Assembly: GCA_946536145.1 (NCBI GenBank)
Contig: CAMNEA010000003.1
Location: forward strand, 31,553 to 95,552
Length of the DNA: 64,000 nucleotides
From: an uncultured Butyrivibrio sp.
GTDB lineage: Bacteria; Bacillota; Clostridia; Lachnospirales; Lachnospiraceae
Reading direction: 5' to 3'
Shown: piece after piece, positions 37,197 to 47,272 of the stretch
Position numbering within the stretch: position 1 is the first letter of the stretch
Layout of the letters: each line of letters opens with the position of its first letter
Notes under the pieces: generated by a model
The model's database searches: none
Told to the model about the DNA's origin: nothing
What the model saw: the letters and a program-made list of their open reading frames with translations, nothing else
Made by a program: the position numbers and the translations under genes

Positions 37197-38201
37197 ATGG
37201 AAAAAGTAAGAAAAGATATCATATATAAAGACAGATACAGGATCCTTAGAAAGATCGGAGAGGGCGGAGCCGGCAAAGTATATATGGCGATAGATGAATC
37301 TGACGGCAGGGCTGTTACAATAAAATTCCTTAAAGGTGACTGTCTGAGATCCTTAGGCAAACAAAGTGCCTATGGCGAAGCGGCAATACTTGAAAAGCTT
37401 GATCACATAGCCATTCCAAAGGTGATCGAGGTGTATGAGGACTGTTTCATCCTTGAATATATTCCGGGCAACTCGCTTGATAAAGTCATAAAGAACAAAG
37501 GGAAGCTTTCAGAAAAAGAAGCTGTAAGGATAGTAAAAGAAATCCTGGATATCCTGGGATATCTGCATGGACGCACAGAACCTGTAATTTACAGGGACTT
37601 AAAGCCGTCCAATATTGTATTGAAGCCTGACGGGCACGTTTCTCTGATCGATTTTGGCGCGTCAAGAGAGTACCGCCAGGGAGATGAGGCAGATACCAGC
37701 AACCTTGGAACCTTCGGATTTGCAGCTCCCGAGCAGTTTGGTAATCTGGGACAGACTGACCCGAGGACGGACATATACTGCCTTGGCAAAACTTTAGAAC
37801 AGATTATCAGGAGACGGCCAACGCCGGAGCTTGGCGTGATAATCGATAAGTGTACAAGACCTGACAGAGATGACAGATTTACATCATGCCGTGAGATAGA
37901 AGAGGCCTTGGACAATTGCCCGGCAAAGATTTTAAGGCGAAGGATAATGCACTTTATAAAGCTTTCATTCATGGCTGCGGCAGCGGCGGTATTGATCGCT
38001 TTTACTGCAAGTCACTTTGAGAGCGTAAGAAGCTATGCCGCGTACGACGCCAGAACGCGTATCCCCGCTGTAAGGACCAGGCTCGGATATGCAAGGATAC
38101 GGATAAAGGGACTTGTCATGGACAGACTGGGAATAGACATAGATGAAGAAATACCTGCAATCGAATTTTTTAGGGACGAATATATAGAGACCAAAAGGTG
38201 A
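37197..38201 (+). CDS. Membrane Ser/Thr protein kinase without PASTA domains
   Basis: A 334-aa Hanks-type kinase: glycine loop IGEGGAGKVY, catalytic Lys in VTIKFL, YRDLKPSNIVL catalytic loop (HRD changed to YRD) and DFGAS. One membrane segment lies near aa 257-280, and the outside tail is only about 55 aa with no PASTA repeats, unlike PknB/PrkC. It therefore cannot sense muropeptides the usual way. ATG at 37197 has AAAGGACC upstream; the track's GTG overlaps the phosphatase stop. IreB (17.3 kb) is a possible substrate. Confidence 0.92.
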   Translation: MEKVRKDIIYKDRYRILRKIGEGGAGKVYMAIDESDGRAVTIKFLKGDCLRSLGKQSAYGEAAILEKLDHIAIPKVIEVYEDCFILEYIPGNSLDKVIKNKGKLSEKEAVRIVKEILDILGYLHGRTEPVIYRDLKPSNIVLKPDGHVSLIDFGASREYRQGDEADTSNLGTFGFAAPEQFGNLGQTDPRTDIYCLGKTLEQIIRRRPTPELGVIIDKCTRPDRDDRFTSCREIEEALDNCPAKILRRRIMHFIKLSFMAAAAAVLIAFTASHFESVRSYAAYDARTRIPAVRTRLGYARIRIKGLVMDRLGIDIDEEIPAIEFFRDEYIETKR

Positions 38202-38214
38202 GGAGGCGTCTGTT

Positions 38215-38451
38215 ATGCTTATTTTTATATATACATTTGTGATTGTTTTTATTGCTCTGGTGCTGATCCTTGGGATCGGAAGCCTGATCACAGGGCTTGG
38301 TCAGAAGCAGGAAATAGTTGAGGGAGAGGCTACAGCAGCCATGTGTACCACACAGCTTCTTGACAGAAGCGGCTACGAAACTGCCTCCTGCGATGAGGAC
38401 TTTGTAATTGAGCAGGATATGGTATATACGTTTGACTCCATAAACCTATAA
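38215..38451 (+). CDS. Small membrane protein of unknown function
   Basis: A 78-aa protein with one N-terminal membrane segment (IFIYTFVIVFIALVLILGIG) and a short polar tail with two cysteines. GAGGAGG at good spacing and a 13-bp gap from the kinase gene suggest it is real and part of that operon. I do not recognise the family. Confidence 0.6.
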   Translation: MLIFIYTFVIVFIALVLILGIGSLITGLGQKQEIVEGEATAAMCTTQLLDRSGYETASCDEDFVIEQDMVYTFDSINL

Positions 38452-38547
38452 TAATGCATTTTACGTTATTTCGTAGTGTATAATGGATGTACCAATGTTA
38501 TTACGAATATATTCATGGCTAACTTAAGGACATCGTGGGTTAATGCA

Positions 38548-38576
38548 TTTACAAATGCAAACAAATGTTCTATCAT
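38548..38576 (+). promoter_or_regulatory. uvrB promoter with candidate LexA (SOS) box
   Basis: TTTACA (38548-38553), a 17-nt spacer and TATCAT (38571-38576). Within the spacer CAAACAAATGTTCT (38558-38571) matches 12 of 14 positions of the Firmicutes LexA consensus CGAACRNRYGTTYC. A start at about 38583 would leave a very short leader over the ribosome site, so the promoter call is less sure than the box. Confidence 0.55.
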
Positions 38577-38597
38577 ATAGGTGGGAGATTATTTAAA

Positions 38598-40589
38598 ATG
38601 GAATTCAGATTACACTCAGATTTTAAACCTACAGGTGACCAGCCTCAGGCCATAAAAGAACTTGTGGAAGGCTTCAAAGCGGGCAACCAGTTTGAGACCC
38701 TTCTTGGTGTTACGGGTTCTGGCAAGACCTTTACCATGGCCAATATAATAGCTGCACTCAACAAGCCGACTCTTATCATTTCCCACAATAAGACTCTTGC
38801 CGGGCAGCTCTATGGCGAGTTCAAGGAGTTTTTCCCGGAGAATGCGGTTGAATATTTTGTGTCCTACTACGACTACTATCAGCCTGAGGCCTATGTGCCG
38901 CAGACTGACACATATATTGCCAAAGACTCGTCCATAAACGATGAGATCGACAAGCTTCGCCTGTCGGCGACGGCTTCCCTTGCCGAGCGAAGAGATGTCA
39001 TTGTTGTCGCCAGCGTGTCCTGTATATACGGACTTGGAAGTCCCGAGGAATTTAAGGGGATGTCGATATCGCTGCGCCCCGGCATGCAGAAAGACAGGGA
39101 TGAGATCATCAAGGAGCTCGTGGCTATACAATACACGAGAAATGACATGGAGCTTTCGAGGTGCAATTTCAGGGTGCGCGGAGATACGATAGAGATATTC
39201 CCTGCCAATGCGGATGACTATCTGATAAGGGTGGAGCTCTTTGGCGATGAGATCGACAGGATATGTGAGGTTGAGCCCGTCACAGCAAGGGTAAAGAGCG
39301 AGCTTACCCATGTCATGATCTATCCTGCGTCGCACTACGTCGTTCCGCAGGAGAAGATCAACCTTGCCTGTGACAATATAGAGAAGGAGCTCGAGGAACA
39401 GATCAAGTTCTTTAAGGGTGAGGATAAGCTCATAGAGGCACAGAGGATCTCTGAGAGGACCAACTTTGACATAGAGATGATGCGTGAGACCGGATTCTGC
39501 TCGGGAATCGAGAACTACTCAAGACATCTGAACTTTGCAAAGCCCGGTGAGCCTCCTCTTACACTTCTGGATTTCTTTGACGGGGATTTTCTGATAATAG
39601 TTGATGAGTCACATATGACCATTCCACAGGTGGGAGCCATGTATCACGGCGACAGGAGCAGGAAACTGACCCTTGTTGACTATGGCTTCAGACTCCCCTC
39701 TGCTCTTGACAACAGGCCGCTTAGCTTTAATGAGTTTGAGGATCACATAGATCAGATGTTGTTCTGCTCAGCTACACCGGGCAAGTATGAGGAAGAGCAC
39801 GAGCTTCTAAGGGCGGAACAGGTGATAAGACCTACCGGGCTTCTTGACCCTGAGGTTGACGTGCGCCCTGTGGAGGGGCAGATAGATGACCTTATCGGTG
39901 AGATCAGGAAAGAGATCGACAAAAAGAACAAGGTTCTGGTTACAACGCTCACAAAGCGCATGGCTGAGGACCTTACTGAGTATCTCGCTGAGTCGGGGAT
40001 ACGTGTCAAATATCTGCACTCCGATATTGACACCCTCGAGAGAGCAGAGATAATAAGAGATATGAGACTGGATGTCTTTGACGTGCTGGTTGGGATCAAC
40101 CTTCTGCGCGAGGGCCTCGATATTCCGGAGATATCCCTCGTGGCCATAATCGATGCTGACAAAGAGGGATTCCTAAGATCTGAGACCTCCCTCATACAGA
40201 CAATAGGAAGGGCAGCAAGGAACGCTGAGGGAAGAGTCATCATGTACGCTGATAACATGACTGATTCCATGAAGAATGCTATCGATGAGACGAAGAGGCG
40301 TCGCGCCATACAGCAGAAATACAATGAAGAGCACGGCATAACGCCGCAGACGATCAAGAAGGCTGTCAGGGATCTCATAGCCGTGACCAAAGCTGTTGCA
40401 AAAGAAGAAGTCAAATTTGAAAGGGATCCCGAGTCAATGGATGCTGCTGAACTTGAGAAGCTCATTGAACAGGTTCAGAAGAAGATGAAGAGAGCTGCGA
40501 CAGAGCTTGACTTCGAGACGGCTGCAATGCTGCGTGACCAGATGATAGATCTGAAAAAGGTCTATAATGAACTGACATCCGGCAAGTGA
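38598..40589 (+). CDS. uvrB: Excinuclease ABC subunit B
   Basis: A 663-aa UvrB, the damage-verifying helicase-like subunit of nucleotide excision repair. Walker [11 protein letters not shown], the beta-hairpin [21 protein letters not shown], helicase motifs ([22 protein letters not shown]) and the C-terminal UVR motif ([20 protein letters not shown]) are present. The ATG at 38598 ([16 protein letters not shown]) fits the family; the track's 38565 start adds 11 residues and reads into the promoter. Confidence 0.97.
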   Translation: MEFRLHSDFKPTGDQPQAIKELVEGFKAGNQFETLLGVTGSGKTFTMANIIAALNKPTLIISHNKTLAGQLYGEFKEFFPENAVEYFVSYYDYYQPEAYVPQTDTYIAKDSSINDEIDKLRLSATASLAERRDVIVVASVSCIYGLGSPEEFKGMSISLRPGMQKDRDEIIKELVAIQYTRNDMELSRCNFRVRGDTIEIFPANADDYLIRVELFGDEIDRICEVEPVTARVKSELTHVMIYPASHYVVPQEKINLACDNIEKELEEQIKFFKGEDKLIEAQRISERTNFDIEMMRETGFCSGIENYSRHLNFAKPGEPPLTLLDFFDGDFLIIVDESHMTIPQVGAMYHGDRSRKLTLVDYGFRLPSALDNRPLSFNEFEDHIDQMLFCSATPGKYEEEHELLRAEQVIRPTGLLDPEVDVRPVEGQIDDLIGEIRKEIDKKNKVLVTTLTKRMAEDLTEYLAESGIRVKYLHSDIDTLERAEIIRDMRLDVFDVLVGINLLREGLDIPEISLVAIIDADKEGFLRSETSLIQTIGRAARNAEGRVIMYADNMTDSMKNAIDETKRRRAIQQKYNEEHGITPQTIKKAVRDLIAVTKAVAKEEVKFERDPESMDAAELEKLIEQVQKKMKRAATELDFETAAMLRDQMIDLKKVYNELTSGK

Positions 40590-40605
40590 AATAAGGGAGA
40601 AGAAA

Positions 40606-43500
40606 ATGTCTGATAACAGCAAAATGACAAAAAAGAACACCACGACAAAGAGGATACTTCCCTCTGATATTCACGATTATATCAGGGTTCGCGGTGCTAA
40701 TGAACATAACCTGCAACATGTCAATGTCAAGATACCAAGGGAGACCCTCACAGTATTTACGGGGCTCTCGGGGTCAGGCAAGTCCTCTCTTGCCTTTGAT
40801 ACCATCTTTGCAGAGGGTCAGAGGCGCTACATGGAGTCTTTATCTTCCTATGCAAGGATGTTCCTTGGACAGATGGACAAGCCTGATGTTGAGTCCATAG
40901 AGGGACTATCGCCCACCATTTCCATCGACCAGAAATCGACCAATAAAAACCCAAGGTCAACGGTTGGAACGGTGACTGAGATATATGACCACTTCAGACT
41001 TCTGTATGCGAGGATCGGTATACCGCACTGTCCGAAATGCGGCAGGGAGATACGCCGCCAGACCGTTGATGAGATGTGCGATCAGATCATGGCTCTGGGC
41101 GATGGAGTCAAGCTCCAGATCCTTGCGCCTGTTGTAAGGGGCAAGAAGGGTGAACATGCCAAGACTCTTGACAGGGCTAAACGTGCGGGATATGTCAGGG
41201 CGAGGATTGACGGAAGCCGGTACGAGCTTACTGAAGAAGAGATCAAACTCGACAAAAACATCAAGCACAGCATCGAGATAATCGTTGACAGAATAGTGAT
41301 AAGGGACGACAACGAGAACCTCAGAAGGCGCCTTACCGATTCCATAGAGAACGCGCTGCAGCTGGCAGACGGCCTTCTTACGGTGGACGTTGTAGATGGG
41401 GAAGAGATGAATTTTTCCCAGAATTTTGCATGTCCTGACTGTGGTATAAGCATCCCGGAGATTGAACCAAGGAGCTTTTCTTTTAACAATCCTTTCGGCG
41501 CATGTCCTGACTGCCTTGGACTTGGCTACAAGATGGAGTTTGACGAGGATCTCATGATCCCGGACAAGCGCCTTTCCATCAATGACGGATGCATTGTTGT
41601 TATGGGATGGCAGTCCGCCAACAAGGATTCGAGCTTTTCAAATGCGACGCTCAGGGCCCTTGCCAAAGCCTATAAGTTCAGTCTGGATACCCCCTTTGAA
41701 GATCTCTCGGACAAGGCCAAAGAGGTGCTTATACACGGAGCTGACAAGACTGTCATGGTCCACTACAAGGGACAGAGGGGTGAGGGAGACTACCCTATAC
41801 TCTTTGACGGACTTATTAAGAATGTTGAGCAAAGGTACAAAGAGACCTTCTCAGAGTCAGCCAAGGCGGAATACGAGGAGTACATGAGGATAACGCCATG
41901 CCAGCTCTGCGGCGGACAGAGGCTCAAGAAGGAGTCGCTCGCAGTCACGATAGATGATAAGAACATCTATGAGATAACTTCGATGTCCATAGATGAACTT
42001 CAGACATATCTTGAGAACCTGAAGCTTACAAGGAGCCAGGAGATGATAGGCTCCCAGGTTTTAAAGGAGATAAGGGCAAGGGTAGGATTCCTTGTGGATG
42101 TGGGCCTTGATTATCTCTCGCTATCAAGAGCTACGGGAACCTTATCAGGCGGAGAAGCGCAGCGCATAAGACTTGCGACCCAGATAGGATCAGGACTGTG
42201 CGGAGTGTGCTACATCCTGGATGAGCCGAGTATCGGCCTTCACCAGAGGGACAATGACAAGCTCCTCAATACTCTCAAGAACCTTCGCGACCTCGGCAAT
42301 ACCCTTATTGTTGTTGAACACGATGAGGATACCATGCGGGAAGCTGACTATATAGTTGATGTGGGACCGGGAGCGGGATCTCATGGAGGCAAGATCGTGG
42401 CCTGCGGCACTGCAGAGGATATCATGAAGGTCAAGGAGTCGGTTACGGGACAGTACCTCTCAGGCAAGCTTAAGATACCGGTACCTGAGACCCGGAGAGA
42501 ACCCAAGGGGTGGCTTAAGGTTAAGGGAGCAAGGGAGAACAATCTAAAGGATATCGACATCGATGTTCCTCTTGGAGTCATGACCATAGTTACAGGTGTG
42601 TCGGGCTCCGGCAAGAGCTCTTTTGTAAACGAGATATTATACAAGCATCTTGCAAGGGACCTGAACCGGGCAAGATGTATACCCGGTAAGCACAAGGGGA
42701 TAGATGGACTTGAACAGGTGGACAAGGTGATTGCCATCGACCAGTCTCCTATCGGACGCACACCGAGATCAAATCCGGCAACCTACACGGGTGTCTTTGA
42801 CATGATAAGGGATCTCTTTGCCGGAACGCCCGATGCCAAGGCGAGGGGATACAAGAAGGGCCGCTTTTCCTTCAACGTCAAGGGTGGAAGGTGCGAAGCC
42901 TGCGGAGGCGACGGAATCATCAAGATAGAGATGCACTTTTTGCCTGACGTATATGTACCATGTGAGGTCTGCGGCGGCAAGAGGTATAACCATGAGACTC
43001 TTGAAGTAAAATACAAGGGAAAGAATATTTTTGACGTCCTCGACATGACAGTTGAGGAAGCTCTGAAGTTCTTTGAAAACGTGAAGACAATAAAGCGCAA
43101 GATACAGACGCTCTATGATGTGGGGCTTGGCTATGTGAAACTCGGACAGCCCAGCACTGAGCTCTCAGGCGGTGAAGCGCAGCGTATCAAGCTGGCTACC
43201 GAGCTCTCCAAGGTCGGAACCGGCAAGACGGTCTATATCCTTGATGAGCCGACGACCGGACTACACTTTGCGGATGTGCAGAAGCTTGTAACAATTATGC
43301 ACACCCTTGTGGAGCAGGGGAATACTGTGGTCGTAATAGAGCACAACCTCGATGTGATCAAGACAGGAGATTACATAATAGATATGGGACCTGAGGGCGG
43401 TTCAAGGGGCGGAACAGTTGTAGCCTGCGGAACTCCCGAAGAGGTCGCAAAATGCAAAAAGTCCTATACAGGAGCTTATATAAAGAAGATGCTGAAATAA
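40606..43500 (+). CDS. uvrA: Excinuclease ABC subunit A
   Basis: A 964-aa UvrA, the damage-sensing ABC ATPase dimer. It has two nucleotide sites ([27 protein letters not shown]), two signatures ([28 protein letters not shown]) and zinc-binding Cys pairs (CPDCG...[16 protein letters not shown]...CEVCGGKRY). It follows uvrB by 16 bp with AAGGGAG at the start. Its stop is only 2 bp from the end of the convergent araC gene. Confidence 0.98.
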   Translation: MSDNSKMTKKNTTTKRILPSDIHDYIRVRGANEHNLQHVNVKIPRETLTVFTGLSGSGKSSLAFDTIFAEGQRRYMESLSSYARMFLGQMDKPDVESIEGLSPTISIDQKSTNKNPRSTVGTVTEIYDHFRLLYARIGIPHCPKCGREIRRQTVDEMCDQIMALGDGVKLQILAPVVRGKKGEHAKTLDRAKRAGYVRARIDGSRYELTEEEIKLDKNIKHSIEIIVDRIVIRDDNENLRRRLTDSIENALQLADGLLTVDVVDGEEMNFSQNFACPDCGISIPEIEPRSFSFNNPFGACPDCLGLGYKMEFDEDLMIPDKRLSINDGCIVVMGWQSANKDSSFSNATLRALAKAYKFSLDTPFEDLSDKAKEVLIHGADKTVMVHYKGQRGEGDYPILFDGLIKNVEQRYKETFSESAKAEYEEYMRITPCQLCGGQRLKKESLAVTIDDKNIYEITSMSIDELQTYLENLKLTRSQEMIGSQVLKEIRARVGFLVDVGLDYLSLSRATGTLSGGEAQRIRLATQIGSGLCGVCYILDEPSIGLHQRDNDKLLNTLKNLRDLGNTLIVVEHDEDTMREADYIVDVGPGAGSHGGKIVACGTAEDIMKVKESVTGQYLSGKLKIPVPETRREPKGWLKVKGARENNLKDIDIDVPLGVMTIVTGVSGSGKSSFVNEILYKHLARDLNRARCIPGKHKGIDGLEQVDKVIAIDQSPIGRTPRSNPATYTGVFDMIRDLFAGTPDAKARGYKKGRFSFNVKGGRCEACGGDGIIKIEMHFLPDVYVPCEVCGGKRYNHETLEVKYKGKNIFDVLDMTVEEALKFFENVKTIKRKIQTLYDVGLGYVKLGQPSTELSGGEAQRIKLATELSKVGTGKTVYILDEPTTGLHFADVQKLVTIMHTLVEQGNTVVVIEHNLDVIKTGDYIIDMGPEGGSRGGTVVACGTPEEVAKCKKSYTGAYIKKMLK

Positions 43501-43502
43501 AA

Positions 43503-44393
43503 TCATAGTGCGGTTCTGTCTGCGCCCTTGGTGTAGAGCTTTCTGTACTCAGTAGGGGAGCAGCCGTTCGTGTCCTTAAAGACGCGGTTGAAGGTCGAAA
43601 GACTAAAGAATCCCGATTGGAGGGCGACATCCATGACAGTTAGACTGGTGTCGCTAAGGAGCTCCTGCGCAAGGAGGATACGGCGCTTTGTGATGTACTG
43701 ATAACATGAGATACCCATGCAGGATTTGAAGAGTCTCTCAAAGTGGAACTTGGAAAAACCTGCCATATCTGCGAGCTGGTCGACCGACATGTCCTCGCCC
43801 CTGTGGGCGTCGATGTAGTTGGTAACTTTGACCAGCTTATCTATGTTTTTGGGCTGAAGGTCTTTCTTTTTCGATATATCCGTATTATCGGCAAGGCGCA
43901 TGCTGCCAATCTGTGCAAGGATAAGCGTCACAAGAGAATAGACGGATATCTGGAGGAATTCGTCACTTGCTCCGTACAGCCTTTCTATCTCCCAGAAATA
44001 GTTCTGAAGACGCGCTGTCTCAACGGGGAACTGACTCTTTTTGACATGAACATAAGACGGAAGCGTCTTAAGGAGCGGGATCAGAGATGATACCTGTGAA
44101 TAGCTCGCGATGTCAAAAAGAAGTATAAGCTTCTCGCCTACAGGAGCAACACCCAGGTATTCATGAAGCGTTCCCGGTGCGATAAGGATAAGATCTCCGG
44201 GGGCACAGTTTACAACTGCGGTCTTGTCATTGTGAAATTTGATGGTGAAAGAACCGGATAGAGGGAGAATCAGCTCAACCTCGTTGTGCCAGTGAAGCGG
44301 ATACTTATCCAGTGTGTTGTGATAGAGAAGGACGCCCTTTAATGTGTCATAGTATATGTCCTCTCTTGCCTGGTCATTTATATCATTGATCAT
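43503..44393 (-). CDS. AraC-family transcriptional regulator with cupin sensor
   Basis: A 296-aa protein. The N-terminal half is a cupin (HWHNEVELILPLSGSFTIKF, GDLILIAPGTLHEYLG) for a small ligand, often a sugar. The C-terminal half is the double AraC helix-turn-helix (DMSVDQLADMAGFSKFHFER; VALQSGFFSLSTFNRVFK). Its target is not evident from neighbours. AAGGAT precedes the ATG on the minus strand. Confidence 0.92.
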   Translation of the reverse strand: MINDINDQAREDIYYDTLKGVLLYHNTLDKYPLHWHNEVELILPLSGSFTIKFHNDKTAVVNCAPGDLILIAPGTLHEYLGVAPVGEKLILLFDIASYSQVSSLIPLLKTLPSYVHVKKSQFPVETARLQNYFWEIERLYGASDEFLQISVYSLVTLILAQIGSMRLADNTDISKKKDLQPKNIDKLVKVTNYIDAHRGEDMSVDQLADMAGFSKFHFERLFKSCMGISCYQYITKRRILLAQELLSDTSLTVMDVALQSGFFSLSTFNRVFKDTNGCSPTEYRKLYTKGADRTAL

Positions 44394-44490
44394 TATATAT
44401 TATCCTTACTAATTGTATTTAAAATTACAAATCATATTTTAGCATTTTTCTTAAGATAAGTACAAATGATTGAATTGGCGGCCCCGGACA

Positions 44491-44532
44491 CAAATCCCCA
44501 TAGATGAAGAACAGCTCATCTATGGGGATTTG
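44491..44532. terminator. 17-bp hairpin between the araC start and an upstream pseudogene
   Basis: CAAATCCCCATAGATGA / TCATCTATGGGGATTTG is a perfect stem with an 8-nt loop. No T-run on the minus strand, T-rich on the plus strand; it probably ended transcription of the now broken minus-strand gene. Confidence 0.6.
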
Positions 44533-44547
44533 AATATGTTTGTTGTA

Positions 44548-44939
44548 TTATTTTACTTTTACGGTAATTGTGACTTTCCTGGTGGCTTTGTTGTGGCTCT
44601 TGTCGCCGGCTGCTGAGACTTTGAGTTCTACGTTGTAAGTGCCCTTCTTGAGACCTCTTTTTATGGTGAGTTTGCCGTTTTTATCAACTGTAACTACTTT
44701 GGTGTTGCCTGACTTGTATGTGAGTGCTCCATCCCCAATGGTCCTGGCACCTACTTTAGTCCGTAGATGCCTGCACCGCCGGTTTCAGCGTCCTTGCCAA
44801 ATACAAAATCACCATATCCTACCGATGAACTTACAACAGCATCCGGATTACCTCCCTCATTGGCATAGGCCGTAAACGGTACTGCCAGCATAACTATCGA
44901 CAGCATGAGTGTCACTAGTTTCAGAATTTTTCTGTTCAT
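44548..44939 (-). pseudogene. Remnant of a secreted Ig-like-domain protein (frameshift, internal deletion)
   Basis: The 5' part is an intact signal peptide (MNRKILKLVTLMLSIVMLAV...TAYA) plus 36 residues that stop at TAG (44751). One frame over, the sequence continues as ARTIGDGALTYKSGNTKVVT and ends KATRKVTITVKVK, the Ig-like C-terminal domain typical of large secreted Lachnospiraceae proteins. The short length and frame change indicate a decayed gene. GGGGAGG-like bases precede the ATG. Confidence 0.7.
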
Positions 44940-45001
44940 CTTAACCCCTCCCCAAAATGAATTATTAAATAACTTGCAAAACAGTTTCTCCTTAGTGTTA
45001 G

Positions 45002-45276
45002 CATCGGGATATATTATCCAAGTTCCATCGGGGCATTTCAGCCAATCTGCTTAATGACCTCTTTTTCAGAGTGTATTCCTTACCGGATGCATGTCAAGGC
45101 ACGCAAGCTCTAAAGGCCTTGACATGCATCCGGCAAGGAATAATGAGCACCTAAGAGGTCAATAGCATCTAATGCTATCGCATTTGTCAAAATCAGCTGA
45201 TTTCGTATGGTCATTTCATTCCGATACTTATTGGCTAATTTATCCCGATGATATTTGGTGCTTATCGTCCGATGCC
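45002..45276. repeat. Imperfect palindromic element with 24-nt subunits
   Basis: The core is a 26-bp inverted repeat, ATTCCTTACCGGATGCATGT... (45075-45100) with its complement at 45116-45141, one mismatch, 15-nt loop. GACCTC/GAGGTC lies outside it. Further out each side carries degenerate 24-nt units starting CATCGG: two on the plus strand (45002, 45026) and three on the minus strand (about 45204-45276). It has no gene and no transposase. Confidence 0.75.
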
Positions 45277-45384
45277 AACATTAGTAAATTGACCATTCTC
45301 TTTTGTTTTTAAGGTCATCGTATACTCTAGTATCTATCTCATTGATGTCATTTTTCAACTGCAAAGCTTAAGTCTTCTGATATG

Positions 45385-45905
45385 ACCAATAAACATGCCC
45401 AGGTTCAAAACTCTCCGTGAGCATGTATTAATAATGACTTTATAAACATGTTTTTTGAGTTTTTTTTCTTGGGCATGCTTTTGAAAACATGTTTTTTGAA
45501 ATAATTGTTCAGGGCGTGTATTTTTTAGCTTCTTAACTACACGCCCTGCAGAAGAATCATATAAAACATGCATTTTTCAGCTGCGGGTTTCGTGAGAACA
45601 TGATACAAGCATCAAACATGCCCCAGGCGATAACTGACTGAAAACATGTATGAATAAGCACTCGCTAAACATGTTTATTTTCTTTTTTCTCCCTGGCATG
45701 CTTTTGTAAACATGCTTTTTGAAATAAATGTTTTGGGCATGTACTATAGAGCTTATAAACTACACGCGCCGAGAAAAAATCGTATAAAAACATGTATTTT
45801 TCTATTTTTTTATACATGCTTAGAATAGAATTCCCCCAAAAACATGCAGTTACATTTAACGTCATACATGTTATTTGAAAAAATGATTCAGGGCATGTAT
45901 TTTAT
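45385..45905. repeat. CATG-dense array of three diverged repeat units
   Basis: CATG occurs about 19 times in 520 bp, mostly as aaaCATGc/t or gggCATGt. Units at about 45388-45575 and 45617-45810 align along their length (shared order: aaacatg, ggcatgctttt, ttttttgaaataa, gggc-tgta, actacacg), and a shorter third unit follows to 45905. Minus-strand ORFs (45355-45573 and 45665-45865) share residues such as LFQK-C-QKHA-EKK, but lack ribosome sites, so I do not call them genes. Confidence 0.8.
45580..45817. repeat. Direct repeat, copy 1 (copy 2 at 63716-63952)
   Basis: From GCTGCGGGTTTCGTG to TATACAT, about 238 bp, differing from copy 2 at only about five positions. Both are in the same orientation, 18.1 kb apart, bracketing the accessory glycan region. 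Confidence 0.95.
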
Positions 45906-45917
45906 ATGGATAAAAGT

Positions 45918-46200
45918 GAAAGCGTCGTCCCAGGATTACAAAACAGCTTGGCAGGACGCCGCATAGATCTGTTTCAAGACAGTTTTAAATCAAATCGAGG
46001 CGAAAGCGTCGTCCTAGGATTACAAAACAGCTTGGCAGGACGCCGCATAGATCTGTTTCAAGACAGTTTTAAACCAAATCGAGGCGAAAGCGTCGTCCTA
46101 GGATTACAAAACAGCTTGGCAGGACGACGGATAGATCTGTCTCAAGACAGTTATAAACCAAATTGAGACGAAAGCGTCGTCCTAGGATTACAAAACGGCT
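45918..46200. repeat. 84-bp tandem repeat, 3.4 copies
   Basis: Units start at 45918, 46002, 46086 and 46170 (partial) with GAAAGCGTCGTCC and are more than 90% alike. The period is 28 codons and the plus frame is open for 86 aa (GLQNSLAGRRIDLFQDS repeats), but no ribosome site precedes it. Each unit can fold: GTCGTCCT/AGGACG(A)C and CTGT/ACAG stems. Confidence 0.9.
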
Positions 46201-46239
46201 TATTTGCAGCATTTTGGGATTAGAAAATCCAAGAATGTA

Positions 46240-47148
46240 TCAGATATTAGAAATATGTACGTCAAGCTGCTCATAAGGAATAGTGATTCCTTCTTCTGCA
46301 AACTTCAGTCGTATGCTGCGATTAAGATCCCAACGAACCTGAAGGTAGTCCTGTCTTTCAACCACGCATCTAAGTCCAAGGATAACACTGTGAGCTCCCA
46401 GTTCATGAACAAAGAAAGCCTGCTTATCCTTCCTTATCCTCTCATCAGCATTTACTACATTTTTTATAACCTCAAGGGCGTGGTCTATATCATCGTCGTA
46501 GCCTATGCCGACATGAATTTCAAGACGTCTGCTCCTGTCTGCCATCTGATTTACTATTGTGTGATTAGTCAATGCCGAATTTGGAACACGTACTTTCTGA
46601 TTATAGACATCAATTATTGTTGTATAGTAAACGTGGATATGGTCCACAGTTCCTTCGATCCCGCTCCCCGAATCCACTATGATGTAATCGCCTTCCTTAA
46701 AAGGTTTGAGCATTATTAGCAGTAGTCCACCGGCAAAGTTACTCATGGCTCCCTGAAGCGCCAGTGAGATACCAAGTCCTATTGCCGCAATGGTTGCTGC
46801 AATTGATGCCGATTTAAGCAAATTCAGACTTAAAAGGATTCTTACAACAATATAGATCATCAGACCATACTCGATCAGCCATGCAAGTATTGCCGTAAGT
46901 GACCTGGGAACAGAACGCTTATTAAGCCTGTCTTCGACAAATCCGATCACCTTTTTAATGACTTTTCTAAGGATCAGAAACAGGATTATCAGAAGCACTG
47001 CCCTTATCATCCATATACCCGCCGATATTACAAGCTCCTCAAGTTTTTCCTTTATTTGCACCAGATATTGTCCGGTCTCCTGGATGGTTGCCGAAGGATC
47101 CTTCGAAGCCAGCTCTTTTATCTGATCCAGTTCATCCATATTCATCAT
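46240..47148 (-). CDS. Small-conductance mechanosensitive channel, MscS family
   Basis: A 302-aa membrane protein with three hydrophobic segments (WMIRAVLLIILFLILRKVI; LIEYGLMIYIVVRILLSL; AATIAAIGLGISLALQGAMS) and the MscS beta domain (GDYIIVDSGSGIEGTVDHI, VRVPNSALTNHTIVN). It opens under membrane tension to protect from osmotic shock. The ATG at 47148 has AAAGGAT upstream; the track's start at 47178 adds 10 residues without one. Confidence 0.93.
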   Translation of the reverse strand: MMNMDELDQIKELASKDPSATIQETGQYLVQIKEKLEELVISAGIWMIRAVLLIILFLILRKVIKKVIGFVEDRLNKRSVPRSLTAILAWLIEYGLMIYIVVRILLSLNLLKSASIAATIAAIGLGISLALQGAMSNFAGGLLLIMLKPFKEGDYIIVDSGSGIEGTVDHIHVYYTTIIDVYNQKVRVPNSALTNHTIVNQMADRSRRLEIHVGIGYDDDIDHALEVIKNVVNADERIRKDKQAFFVHELGAHSVILGLRCVVERQDYLQVRWDLNRSIRLKFAEEGITIPYEQLDVHISNI

Positions 47149-47234
47149 GATTTTTATCCTTTCAACATATATGAGCAATATTAAAATATTCTAACATAAT
47201 GAGAAGATGGTCAAAAGTCCGACATCATCATTAT

Positions 47235-47272
47235 CTATAGTAAACGTCATACATATCTGCCGCTTACTATAG
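47235..47272. repeat. 9-bp inverted repeat upstream of mscS
   Basis: CTATAGTAA / TTACTATAG separated by 20 nt, about 90 bp before mscS. The gap 47149-47430 otherwise shows AT-rich sequence and no gene. Confidence 0.5.

Noticed and set aside
45906-46166. 86-aa repeat protein
   Set aside because: Open frame follows from the 84-bp period; no Shine-Dalgarno site and no signal or known domain.
45918-46200. 84-bp array as a CRISPR
   Set aside because: The whole unit repeats with no unique spacers, and no cas genes are present.
44940-46239. Insertion sequence
   Set aside because: Repeats are dense, but no transposase or fragment of one can be read in any frame.
46204-46719. 171-aa plus-strand ORF opposite mscS
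   Set aside because: Shadow of the MscS coding strand, no ribosome site.
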